From: Verrucomicrobiota bacterium | GTDB taxonomy: Bacteria > Verrucomicrobiota > Verrucomicrobiia > Opitutales > Opitutaceae | Length of the DNA stretch: 64,000 nt | Assembly (NCBI GenBank): GCA_018239675.1 | Contig: JAFEGX010000116.1 | Span: 59,711-123,710, forward strand | Direction of reading: 5' to 3' | Shown here: positions 1 to 8,818 of the stretch, piece by piece | Position numbering within the stretch: the stretch's first letter is position 1 | How the letters are laid out: each line of letters opens with the position of its first letter | Notes under the pieces: model-generated | Told to the model about the DNA's origin: nothing | What the model saw: the letters and a program-made list of their open reading frames with translations, nothing else | Database searches by the model: none | Program-made: the position numbers and the translations under genes

Positions 1-440
1 ACCGTGATCGCGATCTTCTTGGCCTTGGCCTCCTCGCGCTTCGGGAGAGTGACCGTGAGGATGCCATTCTCGTAGGCGGCGCTGACCTTGTCGGTCGCGA
101 CATCCGCGGGGATGGACAGTGACCGGCTGAACGAGAAAGCCTGTTCCGGCTGGTCGCCAGCGGCGGGGGTCTTGCGCACCGCGCTAATGGACAGGTCGCC
201 TTCGACCATTTCCACTTGGATATCTTCGCGGTTCACTCCCGGCAATTCGGCGCGGACATGGACGTCGGCCTCATCCTCGTAGAGATCCACGGGGAAGATC
301 GGGTTGTTCTGCACACCCACGGTCGACGCAAAGAGGCGGTCAATTTCGGACTCCAAGCCCGACCAGGGAGACCGGCCGAAGAGGCTCGGCGTGAGGAGGA
401 TGTTGCTGTAGGACGGATAGTTGTAACGTGCGATTCTCAT
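1..440 (-). CDS. Hsp20/alpha-crystallin small heat shock protein (3' end cut by window edge)
   Basis: ATP-independent holdase chaperone of the small heat shock protein family, which binds unfolding proteins in the cytoplasm. It reads leftward from the ATG at 438-440, and 146 codons are visible. The N-terminal arm (about residues 1-45) has the SLFGRSPW and EIDRLF pattern common in bacterial Hsp20. The alpha-crystallin domain follows from about residue 48, with the family motifs ELPGVNREDI (65-74) and ENGILTVTLPK (124-134). The frame is still open at base 1 in a Lys-rich KKIAIT tail, so only a few residues are probably missing. No CIRCE-type operator was seen upstream. Confidence 0.95.
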   Translation of the reverse strand, partial: MRIARYNYPSYSNILLTPSLFGRSPWSGLESEIDRLFASTVGVQNNPIFPVDLYEDEADVHVRAELPGVNREDIQVEMVEGDLSISAVRKTPAAGDQPEQAFSFSRSLSIPADVATDKVSAAYENGILTVTLPKREEAKAKKIAIT

Positions 441-737
441 GGTTAGTAGGTTTCAGTGGATTCGATTGAGGGCATAGGCCCATTGATGCCGACCTACTTG
501 CACGCCGAATGCCGGACAAATCGCCTGTACAAGCAGCGAAAAGGAAAACACTTACTGACTTGGTCCAGCCTAGGGTTGTGACGCGATGTCCGGACCGGGA
601 CGTCACAGTCGGGAAGATTTTTCCCGCGTAGATACGCCCGTATGCCTGGTGGGACATGCTGTGGAATAGTACGTAAGGGTATTCGGTAGCCATCCGCGGA
701 AAATATGTTGGGGTATTGACCCTAAAACATATCCGCC
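441..737. promoter_or_regulatory. Divergent intergenic region between hsp20 and the surface protein gene
   Basis: This 297-bp stretch must hold promoters for both flanking genes. I see no convincing -35/-10 pair. It carries a short perfect hairpin at 610-626 (CGGGAA, loop gattt, TTCCCG). A longer imperfect inverted repeat lies just before the start codon at 738 and is listed separately. Open frames here look like chance readings. Confidence 0.5.
703..732 (+). promoter_or_regulatory. Inverted repeat directly upstream of the surface protein start
   Basis: ATATGTT (703-709) pairs with AACATAT (726-732). Inside it, GGGT (711-714) pairs with ACCC (719-722). The repeat ends five bases before the ATG at 738, where a Shine-Dalgarno sequence would normally be, and none is visible. 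It could be an operator or an mRNA hairpin affecting translation. The function is inferred from position only. Confidence 0.4.
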
Positions 738-3700
738 ATGCCCCCAGTACTCCATAGGCTCTTCCGCCTGATTCTCGCCTCGCTCTGCAGCCAGGTGCTT
801 GTGGCGCAGCTTCGGGGTCAGGTGGTGACCGAGACGTTCATGAATGCGACGGCACCGGGTTGGGTTCTTTCCGGTACCGGCTACACGCCGACCCTTACCT
901 CGGGCTCCAGCGATCCGTCCGGCAGCGGCTGGCTGCGGCTAACCGACACGGGCGGCAATGAGGCTTCGAGTGCGTACTATAACACGGCTTTCAATGCCAC
1001 CGGGGCGACGGTTTACGCCAAGTTCGACTACGAGTCCTACGGCGGCACGGGCGCGGATGGCATCACGTTCTTCCTGTTCGACGGCTCGGTGCCCTTCAGC
1101 GTCGGCTCCTACGGCGGCTCGATCGGCTACGCGCAGCGCACGGTCGCCGGCGGCGGCGGCTCCGACATCAACGGCATGGCGGGCGGCTATCTCGGCGTGG
1201 CGCTCGACGAGTACGGCAATTTCTCCTCGGCCTCCGAGGGCCGCGTCGGCGGCTACAACGGCACCACCGGACTGGTGCCCGATTCCATCGGGGTGCGCGG
1301 CCCGGGCCAGGGCCTGAACGGTTATGCCTACCTCGGCGGCAGCGGCACCCTCTCGCAGTCGATCGACTCGGCCATCCGCCCCACCCAGACAAATACGGTC
1401 CAGATCCTCCTCACGGCCACCAACCAGCTGACGGTCACGCTGCAGCAGGGCGGAACGAGTCCGCAGACGGTCCTGCAGATGGACCTCTCGGGTTACCTGC
1501 GGCCCGACACGCTCAAGTTCGGATTCGCGGCCGGCACCGGCGGCGCCACCAACATCCACGACGTCCGCAACCTGAATGTCACCACCCTCACGTCCAATCT
1601 CTGGTCGGGCGGCAGCAGCAACGGCCAGTGGTCGAGCAACGGCAACTGGGACCCGACGGTCGTCCCGACGGTCGGCGCCGACATCCTGTTCGACAACACC
1701 CACGTCTCGACCGACCAGACGATCGACACCGGCGCGAACCGCAACGTGCGCTCCATCTCGTTTGATGCCCCGTTCGGATACACGCTCAACAACAACACCC
1801 TCACCTTCGACAGCCAGGGCGTCGCCGGCTTTTCCGGCATCGCGGTCACCCAGACCCACGGCTCCGCGACTGACACGATCAACTCGAACCTGTCGCTCGC
1901 GAACGCGATCAACATCCGGAACAACGCCGCGGGCGCGCTCAACCTCAACGGCAGCATCGCGACCAACGGCAACGCCGTCACGCTCGACGGCACCGGCCTC
2001 ACCACCCTCACCGGCGCCATCACCGGCACCGGTGCAGTGACCAAGAACGACAGTGGCACCGTCACCCTCGCCGGCGCCAGCAGCTACAGCGGCGGCACCA
2101 CCCTCAACAACGGCACGCTCAACGCCAACCAGGCGACCGCGCTTGGCACCGGCGGCGTGACGCTGGCGGGCGGCACCCTCGGCTCGACCAACGGTTCGAC
2201 CATCGGGAACACGGTCACTTTGACCGGCAATGCGGCCATCCAGGGCCTGACACTCACGGGCGCCCTGACGGAAACCGGCAGCCAGACCCTCAACCTCAAC
2301 AACGCCACGCTGGGCGCGGTGAATCTCTCGAACACGAACACCGGCCGCACGCTCACCGCCCAGGTTGACAGCGGCACCAGCCAGATCAGCGGCGTCATCG
2401 CCAACGGCGGCACCGGCGCCGGTAGCCTGACCAAGACCGGCGCGGGCGAACTCGTGCTCGGCGGGGCCAGCACCTTCACCGGCACGACCACCATCAGCAA
2501 CGGCACCGTCACGCTGGGGGCCAGCAATCGCCTCGCGGACTCCAGCAGCGTGAACCTCGGGGCGTCCGGCACGCTCAACCTCAACGGGTTTTCCGAGCGC
2601 GTGGGCACGCTGACCGCCGCCGGCGGCGCCACCCTCGATTTCGGCCCGACCGGCACCGCCAACACGTTTGTCTTCGGCACCTACAACGCGCCGGCCAGCG
2701 GCGTGCTCGTGGTCAACCATTGGGAGAGCGGCACCGACAAGCTCGCCACCACCGTGGCCGGCCAGACGGTCAGCTCGATCTACCTCTCCGGCTACGGCAT
2801 CGCCCAGGAGTCCGGCACCATCACCAACAACCTCTATGGCACGACCAGCGCGTATCTCCTGACCCCGGTCGCCGCCAGCACCGTCGAGTGGGACGGCAGC
2901 TCGAGCTCCGCCTGGAACACCAGCTTCAACTGGACCGGCAACGCCAAGCCCACCTCCACGCAGGTCGCGGTGTTCAACAGCCTCGGCACCGGCCGACCCA
3001 ACGTCACCCTCAACGGCTCGAACACCATCGCCGGCATCCAGTTCGGCTCCGGCGCCTCCGTCAGCTACAACATCACCGGCGCCAACACGCTGACCCTCTC
3101 GGGCACCGTGCCCTACATCCAGCAGCAGAGCGCCAACGACCAAACCCTCAGCCCGAGCACCGTGGCCCTTTCGAACCACACCGTGGTCGACATCACGGGG
3201 TCGGGGAACCTCACCATCGGCGCCGCGATCACGGGCACGGCCCGCAACCTGATCAAGGATGGCACCGGGGCCGGCAAGCTGATCCTCTCGGGCAATAACT
3301 CCGGCCTCACCGGCAGCGTCTACATCAATAACGGCGTCGTTCAGGCCGCGCACACCAACGCCCTCGGCACCGGCACCACCAATATCACCAGCGGCGCCGG
3401 CCTCGAGCTCGCCGGCGGCATCAGCCCGGCCAACGCCCTCGCCGTCACTGGCACCGGCCTCAACGGCGCCGGTGCCATCCACAATGTCAGCGGCACCAAC
3501 ACCGCCTCCGGCACGGTCACGCTCGGCGGCGACACGCGCCTCGCGGCCGACACCGGCAGCACCCTTAATCTCACCGGCAATGTCACCGGGACGAACTACA
3601 ACCTGGAGCTCACCGGCGCCGGCAACACGAGCCTCGCCCGCATCACCACGGGCACGGGCGGCGTCACGGTGAACGCGACCGGCACCGTCACCTTCAATGG

Positions 3701-5213
3701 CGGGGCGACGGCCAACACCTACACCGGCACCACGACCGTGAACTCCGGCACGCTCAGCCTGGCGAAGAACGGCGGCGTGACGGCGGTCGCGGGCAACCTG
3801 GTGGTCAACAGCGGCGGCACGGTGCAGCTGGCGGCTTCGAACCAGATCGCCGACAGCGCCTCGGTCACCCTCAACGGCACCGGCGTCCTCAACCTCAACG
3901 GGCAATCCGAGACGCTGGGCCAGCTGACCAGCACGAGCGGGTCCGCGACCGTCGCGCTCGGCGCCGGCAGCCTGACGCTCAACGGCACGAACAACCTCAA
4001 CTCCGCCTACGCCGGCGCCATCACCGGCGCGGCCGGCAGCTCGCTCAATGTGACTGGCACCGGCAAGGTCTACCTTTCCGGCGCCAGCGCCTCCTACGCG
4101 GGCACCACCAACGTGACGAACGGCACGCTGAACGTCAGCGGCTCGAACCAGGTGCTCGGCAGCGGCGCGGTGAATGTCAGCAGCTCCGGCAATCTCCAGC
4201 TCCAGGGCGGCATCACTCTCGCCAATGCGGTCGCGGTCAACGGCACGGGCACCTCCGGCAACGGCGCGATCGAGAATTTCACCGGCAACAACACGCTCTC
4301 TGGCCCGATCACGCTGGGCGGCGCGAGCCGGGTGCAGTCCGACGCCGGCACGCTCACCCTCGCCGGCAACGTCGCCCTCGGCGCCAGCACGCTCGATGTC
4401 GGCGGCAGCGGCACGACCCGCGTCAGCGGCGCCATCACCGGCACCGGCGGAATCACCAAGGATGACTCGGGCGTCCTGCGGCTGGCGAACGGCGGGAACA
4501 CCTTCAGCGGCGCCACGACGATCAACGCGGGCACCGTGATCGCCGAGGCCAGCAATGTGTTCAACAATGCGTCGCTCCTCACCCTCGCCAGCGGGGCCTC
4601 GCTGCAGCTGAACGGGCTGAACGAGACGATCGGTGCATTGGCCGGCGGCGGCTCGCTCGACTTCGGCACCGGCGGCACCCTCAACCTCACCGGCGGCAGC
4701 GGCCTGTTCTCCGGCACCCTGGCGGGCAGCGGCACGATCTACCTCGGCGCCGGCGCGACCCTCACCCTCGGCGCCAGCATCAGCAATTCGAACATCAACA
4801 TCATCCTCGCCGGCGGCACCCTCAACCTGAACGGCACCAACAGCACGTTCGGCAACATCTCGGTGACCGGCAATTCGGTGCTCGATTTCGGCGCCTCCAC
4901 CGCGTCCGTGCTGAACAGCTCCTCGCTGGGCTTCGCCAGCTCGGGCGTCGGGCTGACCGTGACCAACTGGGTGGACGCGACCGACTACTTCTACACTCAA
5001 AGCTTCACCGGGGCGACGCCCGATGCCCGCGGCACCAACCCCGAAAACCAGGTCACCTTCTCCGGCAACTCGTCCAGCTCGACCGCCTGGCTCAGCTTCG
5101 ACCAGCAGGTGACCCCGGTACCGGAGCCAGGCACCTACGGCGCGATCTTCACCGCGCTCGCTCTCGGATTTGTCGGCTTCCGTCGCCTTCGTCCGGGCCG
5201 CCGCTCCGCCTGA
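738..5213 (+). CDS. Giant secreted autotransporter-type beta-strand repeat protein with PEP-CTERM anchor
   Basis: Predicted 1491-aa exported surface protein. Residues 1-28 look like a signal peptide. Residues about 30-285 resemble an L-type (legume-like) lectin domain, with the GADGITFFLFDGS signature near 104-116. The rest is a long array of Gly/Thr/Asn/Ser-rich repeats, with recurring phrases such as TLTGAITGTGAVTK, GTLNLNG and YSGGTTLNNGTL. This is the passenger-associated beta-strand repeat family, expected to form a beta-solenoid. There are two W-x-NW modules (about 290-330 and 715-760). The last 34 residues hold VPEPGTYG, a hydrophobic helix and RRLRPGRR, a PEP-CTERM sorting signal processed by exosortase in Gram-negative bacteria. 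There is no autotransporter barrel. The likely role is adhesion or glycan binding. Confidence 0.9.
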   Translation: MPPVLHRLFRLILASLCSQVLVAQLRGQVVTETFMNATAPGWVLSGTGYTPTLTSGSSDPSGSGWLRLTDTGGNEASSAYYNTAFNATGATVYAKFDYESYGGTGADGITFFLFDGSVPFSVGSYGGSIGYAQRTVAGGGGSDINGMAGGYLGVALDEYGNFSSASEGRVGGYNGTTGLVPDSIGVRGPGQGLNGYAYLGGSGTLSQSIDSAIRPTQTNTVQILLTATNQLTVTLQQGGTSPQTVLQMDLSGYLRPDTLKFGFAAGTGGATNIHDVRNLNVTTLTSNLWSGGSSNGQWSSNGNWDPTVVPTVGADILFDNTHVSTDQTIDTGANRNVRSISFDAPFGYTLNNNTLTFDSQGVAGFSGIAVTQTHGSATDTINSNLSLANAINIRNNAAGALNLNGSIATNGNAVTLDGTGLTTLTGAITGTGAVTKNDSGTVTLAGASSYSGGTTLNNGTLNANQATALGTGGVTLAGGTLGSTNGSTIGNTVTLTGNAAIQGLTLTGALTETGSQTLNLNNATLGAVNLSNTNTGRTLTAQVDSGTSQISGVIANGGTGAGSLTKTGAGELVLGGASTFTGTTTISNGTVTLGASNRLADSSSVNLGASGTLNLNGFSERVGTLTAAGGATLDFGPTGTANTFVFGTYNAPASGVLVVNHWESGTDKLATTVAGQTVSSIYLSGYGIAQESGTITNNLYGTTSAYLLTPVAASTVEWDGSSSSAWNTSFNWTGNAKPTSTQVAVFNSLGTGRPNVTLNGSNTIAGIQFGSGASVSYNITGANTLTLSGTVPYIQQQSANDQTLSPSTVALSNHTVVDITGSGNLTIGAAITGTARNLIKDGTGAGKLILSGNNSGLTGSVYINNGVVQAAHTNALGTGTTNITSGAGLELAGGISPANALAVTGTGLNGAGAIHNVSGTNTASGTVTLGGDTRLAADTGSTLNLTGNVTGTNYNLELTGAGNTSLARITTGTGGVTVNATGTVTFNGGATANTYTGTTTVNSGTLSLAKNGGVTAVAGNLVVNSGGTVQLAASNQIADSASVTLNGTGVLNLNGQSETLGQLTSTSGSATVALGAGSLTLNGTNNLNSAYAGAITGAAGSSLNVTGTGKVYLSGASASYAGTTNVTNGTLNVSGSNQVLGSGAVNVSSSGNLQLQGGITLANAVAVNGTGTSGNGAIENFTGNNTLSGPITLGGASRVQSDAGTLTLAGNVALGASTLDVGGSGTTRVSGAITGTGGITKDDSGVLRLANGGNTFSGATTINAGTVIAEASNVFNNASLLTLASGASLQLNGLNETIGALAGGGSLDFGTGGTLNLTGGSGLFSGTLAGSGTIYLGAGATLTLGASISNSNINIILAGGTLNLNGTNSTFGNISVTGNSVLDFGASTASVLNSSSLGFASSGVGLTVTNWVDATDYFYTQSFTGATPDARGTNPENQVTFSGNSSSSTAWLSFDQQVTPVPEPGTYGAIFTALALGFVGFRRLRPGRRSA

Positions 5214-5237
5214 ACCCCATCTTGTTGATGCCGGGCG

Positions 5238-5257
5238 TTCCGGCCGGTATGCCGGAA
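5238..5257 (+). other. Hairpin after the surface protein gene
   Basis: TTCCGGC (5238-5244) and GCCGGAA (5251-5257) form a perfect 7-bp stem with a 6-base loop, 25 bases past the stop codon. The run that follows is A rather than T, so it is not a standard intrinsic terminator on the + strand. It may stabilise the transcript end. Confidence 0.35.
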
Positions 5258-5307
5258 AAAATCCGTGCCCCGGCGCCACGGACATGGTCTAGTCGGGGCC
5301 TTTGCGC

Positions 5308-6462
5308 ATGACCTTTGACTTTGACCATCCGCCCGAGCGCCTCGGGACCGACTCGCAGAAGTGGCAGAAGTACGCCGGCCGCGACATCCTGCCGCTGTGG
5401 GTGGCCGACATGGATTTCACGTCGTCGCCCGCGATCATCGAGGCCCTGCAGCGCCGCGTCGCCCACGGCGTGTTCGGTTACGCACGGCCGGTGAAATCGA
5501 CGGTCGATGCAGTCGTGCAGGCCATGGCAGACCGCTACGGCTGGACCATTGATCCCGCCTGGCTCGTCTGGCTCCCCGGCCTTGTGGTCGGTCTCAATGT
5601 CACGGCCCAGGCCTTTGCCGAGCCTGGCGACGAGGTGCTCACGCTGTCGCCGGTCTACCCGCCCTTCATGACCGCGCCCAAGAACAGCGCCCGGGCCTCG
5701 GTCCGCGTGCCGTTCGAGCTCCGCGACGGCACCTGGACCATCAACTGGGAAGCGCTGGAGCAGGCAGTCACGCCCCGCACGCGGCTGTTCTATCTCTGCA
5801 ATCCGCACAATCCGCTGGCCCGGGTCTGGCGCCGCGACGAGCTGGTCCGGCTCGCCGCCTTCTGCGCGCGGCACCAGCTCATCCTCTGCTCCGACGAGAT
5901 CCACTGCGACCTGATTCTCGACCCGGCCCTGCGGCACTACCCGACCGCGCTGGTCGCGCCGGACTTCGCCGCGCGGACCATCACGCTCATGGCGCCGAGC
6001 AAGACCTACAACGTGCCGGGTCTCGGCACGTCGCTCGCGATCATTCCCGACCCGACCCTGCGCGCGCGTTTCGTCCGGGCCACGGCCGGCATCGTCGCGG
6101 AGGTCACCGCCCTGGGATTCACGGCCTGCGAAGCGGCCTATCGCGACAGCGAGCCCTGGCGGCAGGCGCTGCTGGCCTACCTGCGCGGCAACCGCGATTT
6201 CCTCGTCGACTTTGTCCGGCGCGAGCTGCCCGGGGTGAAGATCGAGGGCCCGATCGAGGCCACCTACCTTGCCTGGCTCAACGTGTCCGCCCTCGGCCTC
6301 GAGAATCCCCTCGCACACTTCGAGCGTCATGGCGTCGGCCTGAGCGACGGCGCGCCGTTCGGCGCCCCCGCGGGGCATTATGTGCGCATCAACTTCGGCT
6401 GCCCGCGCGCCACCCTGGCGGAGGCCCTGCGCCGAATGAAGGCCGCGCTCGCCGCGCGATGA
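5308..6462 (+). CDS. PatB/MalY-type PLP-dependent C-S lyase/aminotransferase
   Basis: Predicted 384-aa fold-type I PLP enzyme of the MalY/PatB group, whose members cleave cystathionine-like C-S bonds or transaminate. Seen in the protein: the N-terminal motif LPLWVADMDF, the NPHNPLARVW loop (family usually NPHNPVGRVW), the SDEIHCDL motif with the PLP-binding Asp, and the Schiff-base lysine in APSKTYNVPGL. I chose the ATG at 5308 over a TTG two codons upstream because the MTFDFDH start matches the family. It heads a close-packed run of five + strand genes. The exact substrate cannot be told from sequence. Confidence 0.9.
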   Translation: MTFDFDHPPERLGTDSQKWQKYAGRDILPLWVADMDFTSSPAIIEALQRRVAHGVFGYARPVKSTVDAVVQAMADRYGWTIDPAWLVWLPGLVVGLNVTAQAFAEPGDEVLTLSPVYPPFMTAPKNSARASVRVPFELRDGTWTINWEALEQAVTPRTRLFYLCNPHNPLARVWRRDELVRLAAFCARHQLILCSDEIHCDLILDPALRHYPTALVAPDFAARTITLMAPSKTYNVPGLGTSLAIIPDPTLRARFVRATAGIVAEVTALGFTACEAAYRDSEPWRQALLAYLRGNRDFLVDFVRRELPGVKIEGPIEATYLAWLNVSALGLENPLAHFERHGVGLSDGAPFGAPAGHYVRINFGCPRATLAEALRRMKAALAAR

Positions 6463-6468
6463 GATCGC

Positions 6469-6969
6469 ATGAAGCGGGTCTTCCAGTGGCTCCTGGCCGC
6501 CACGGTCCTGGCCGGCTGGGGCCAGGCATTCTGGCAGCACGACCGCCTGCCGGAGCGGGTCGCGACCCACTTCAATGCCGCTGGCCAGGCCAACGGCTGG
6601 ATGACCCGCGACCAGCATCTCGTCTGGCAGATCGCGACCTTCACGGTCATCGGGCTCCTGTTCCAGGGTCTCGTTTTCCTGCAGGCGCGGCTGCCCGCCG
6701 AATACGTGAATCTGCCGCACCGCGACTATTGGCTCGCGCCCGAGCACCGCGCCGCGACCCACGCCTGGCTGAGCGGCCTGCTCCTGGTCACGGGAGCATT
6801 GCTGGAGCTGTTTTTAGTCGCGATCTTCCACCTCGTGTACCTCGCCAACCGCGCGGCCCCGCGCAGCCTCTCGAACGGGATCTGGCCGATCGCACTGGCG
6901 GGGATCATCCTGAGCGCCGGCCTCGTCGTGGCCGTGCTCGCGCGTTTCAGCCGGCGCCCGGCCCCTTGA
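6469..6969 (+). CDS. DUF1648 domain membrane protein
   Basis: 166-aa integral membrane protein of unknown function. The N-terminal segment, with the motif LPERVATHFNAAGQANGW, is the DUF1648 signature, found in SdpI-like and other small membrane proteins. Hydrophobic stretches near residues 5-22, 55-72, 100-125 and 138-160 suggest four transmembrane helices. It starts six bases after the aminotransferase stop codon, so it is probably in the same transcript. No catalytic residues are recognisable. Confidence 0.8.
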   Translation: MKRVFQWLLAATVLAGWGQAFWQHDRLPERVATHFNAAGQANGWMTRDQHLVWQIATFTVIGLLFQGLVFLQARLPAEYVNLPHRDYWLAPEHRAATHAWLSGLLLVTGALLELFLVAIFHLVYLANRAAPRSLSNGIWPIALAGIILSAGLVVAVLARFSRRPAP

Positions 6970-6980
6970 GCACCTGAGCC

Positions 6981-8087
6981 ATGCGGATCGGGCCGTACGA
7001 GCTTTCCTCGAACCTGTGCCTCTCGCCGCTCGCGGGCTACACCAACCTGCCCATGCGCGAGACGGTGCGCGAGCTGGGCGGGCTGGGCTGGGCCACGACC
7101 GATCTCGTCAACGCGCGGTCGCTGCTCGAGCGGAACCCCACCGCCCTCAAGCTGACCGCCACCTCGCCAGCCGACCGGCCGCTGTCGATCCAGCTGTTTG
7201 GCAGCGTCCCCGAGGAGATGCGCGACGCCGCGGTGTGCTGCGCGGAACTGGGCGTGCAGGCGGTCGACATCAACATGGGCTGCCCGGTCCGCAAGGTCGT
7301 CAACGTCGGCGGCGGCTCGGCCATGATGACCGAGCTGGCCAAGACCGCGGCGCTCGTGCGCGGCATGGTCGAGGCCGTGAAGATCCCCGTGACCGCGAAG
7401 ATGCGGCTGGGCTGGGACGACCAGAACCTCACCGCGCCCGACCTCGTGCGCGTGCTGGAGGACGTCGGCGTGGCGGCGGTCTTCGTGCACGGCCGCACCC
7501 GCGCGCAGGGCTTCGGCGGCACGGTCAACCTCGGCGGCATCCGCAGCGTGGTCGCCGCCGCCCGGCGCATCCCTGTCATCGGCAACGGCGACGTCACGAC
7601 GCCCGAGGCCGCGCGTCACATGATGGACGAGACCGGCTGCGCGGGCGTGAGCATCGGCCGGGGCGCATTCTACGACCCGTGGATCTTCCGGCGAACCGAC
7701 CACTACCTGCGCACTGGCGAGCTCCTGCCCGAGCCCGGTTTCGCGGAGCGCCTGCGGGTGCTGCGGATCCACTTTGACCGCTACGTGGCATTCTATGGCG
7801 AGGAGCGCGGCGCAAAGCTCTTCCGCAAGGTCGCGCCCTGGTACGCCAAGCGCTTCGGCCCCGCCAAGGGCTTCAAGCGGCGGATCATCACCATCCGTTC
7901 CCGCGCCGATTTCGAGGCGGCGCTGGCCGAGTACCTCGCCTGGCGCGCACCGTTCTGCGACGGGCACGGCGAGCTCCTGCCGAAGTTCCGCCCCTCGCCG
8001 CTCGTGGCCTCGTTCATGGCCGGGGACGGCGACGAGCGCGGCCCGGCCTCGATCCCAGTGCCCAAGGGACCGGTCGAGGTCTGGTAG
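6981..8087 (+). CDS. tRNA-dihydrouridine synthase family protein
   Basis: 368-aa FMN-dependent enzyme that reduces uridine to dihydrouridine in the tRNA D-loop. The TIM-barrel family pattern is clear: LSPLAGYTNLPMR at the N terminus, QLFGS (71-75), DINMGCPVRKVVN with the catalytic Cys at 101, AKMRLGW, VHGRTRAQGF, and the phosphate-binding GNGDVTTPE and GRGAFYDPWIF motifs. The closest subgroup appears DusB-like. The C-terminal tail after about residue 320 is longer than usual and ends GPVEVW. It starts 11 bases after the DUF1648 gene. Confidence 0.93.
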   Translation: MRIGPYELSSNLCLSPLAGYTNLPMRETVRELGGLGWATTDLVNARSLLERNPTALKLTATSPADRPLSIQLFGSVPEEMRDAAVCCAELGVQAVDINMGCPVRKVVNVGGGSAMMTELAKTAALVRGMVEAVKIPVTAKMRLGWDDQNLTAPDLVRVLEDVGVAAVFVHGRTRAQGFGGTVNLGGIRSVVAAARRIPVIGNGDVTTPEAARHMMDETGCAGVSIGRGAFYDPWIFRRTDHYLRTGELLPEPGFAERLRVLRIHFDRYVAFYGEERGAKLFRKVAPWYAKRFGPAKGFKRRIITIRSRADFEAALAEYLAWRAPFCDGHGELLPKFRPSPLVASFMAGDGDERGPASIPVPKGPVEVW

Positions 8088-8128
8088 GCCGGCTTGCGCT
8101 CGCCCCGGCGCTCACCGAATCTCGCCCC

Positions 8129-8806
8129 ATGTCCAACGTCAGCCACTTCTGGGAGCTCATTCTCGGCACCGTCGTGGCGCTGCTGCCCCTGATCAATCCC
8201 CTCACCGCCGCCCCCACCTTCCTCGCCATCACGGAAGGCGACACGCGCGAGCGCCGCCTGCAGCAGCTGCGCATGGCCTGCCTCTACATGGTCGGCATCC
8301 TCGTCAGCTTCCTGATCGGCGGAACGTTCATCATGGGCTTCTTTGGGCTGTCGATTCCCGGCCTCCGCATCGCCGGCGGCCTGCTGGTGGCCGGCATCGG
8401 TTCCGCCATGCTGATGGGGCCGGCCACCGGCGGCGCGGACGCCCAGGCCCAGCAGGAGGCGCGGGCCAAGCGCGATGTCTCGTTCTCCCCGCTCGCGATG
8501 CCCATGCTCAGCGGCCCGGGCTCGATCGCGGTCACGATCGGCTTCACGTCGCTCGCCACGCACTGGCTCGATTACGTCGCCATCATCCTCGGCATCGTGA
8601 CCGTGGCGGTCATCACCTACGTCACGCTCCGCCTCGCCGAGCGGATCGTGCGGGTGATCGGCGCCAACGGCATGAATGCGTTGTCCAAGGTGATGGGGTT
8701 CCTGATCCTCTGCATCGGCATCCAGTTTGTCGTGAACGGCATTCTCGGCATCGCCACGGACCCGGCGCTGATCCGGCTGATCCGCGATGCGGCCGTCGCC
8801 CGCTGA
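8129..8806 (+). CDS. MarC family integral membrane protein
   Basis: 225-aa inner membrane protein of the MarC/UPF0056 family, with about six transmembrane helices. The start (VALLPLINPLTAAPTFLAIT) and the central FSPLAMPMLSGPGSIAVTIG are strongly conserved family motifs. A soluble loop around residues 95-115 (GADAQAQQEARAKRD) separates the two halves. The family's role is not settled: E. coli MarC was once linked to multiple drug resistance, but this was not confirmed. It lies in the same + strand run, 41 bases after the dus gene. Confidence 0.92.
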   Translation: MSNVSHFWELILGTVVALLPLINPLTAAPTFLAITEGDTRERRLQQLRMACLYMVGILVSFLIGGTFIMGFFGLSIPGLRIAGGLLVAGIGSAMLMGPATGGADAQAQQEARAKRDVSFSPLAMPMLSGPGSIAVTIGFTSLATHWLDYVAIILGIVTVAVITYVTLRLAERIVRVIGANGMNALSKVMGFLILCIGIQFVVNGILGIATDPALIRLIRDAAVAR

Positions 8807-8818
8807 CCCTTTCGTCCC

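Noticed and set aside
340..693. 117-codon minus strand open frame near the Hsp20 start
   Set aside because: It overlaps hsp20 in another frame and has no family match or ribosome binding site.
939..5285. 1448-codon open frame antisense to the giant surface protein
   Set aside because: It mirrors the repeated GGC/ACC/AAC codon pattern of the real gene, which leaves few stops in the opposite frame. The translation is a low-complexity Arg/Ala/Glu mixture with no family motif.
5149..6762. 537-codon minus strand frame opposite the PatB/MalY gene
   Set aside because: It is a mirror of a clear aminotransferase gene and shows no domain.
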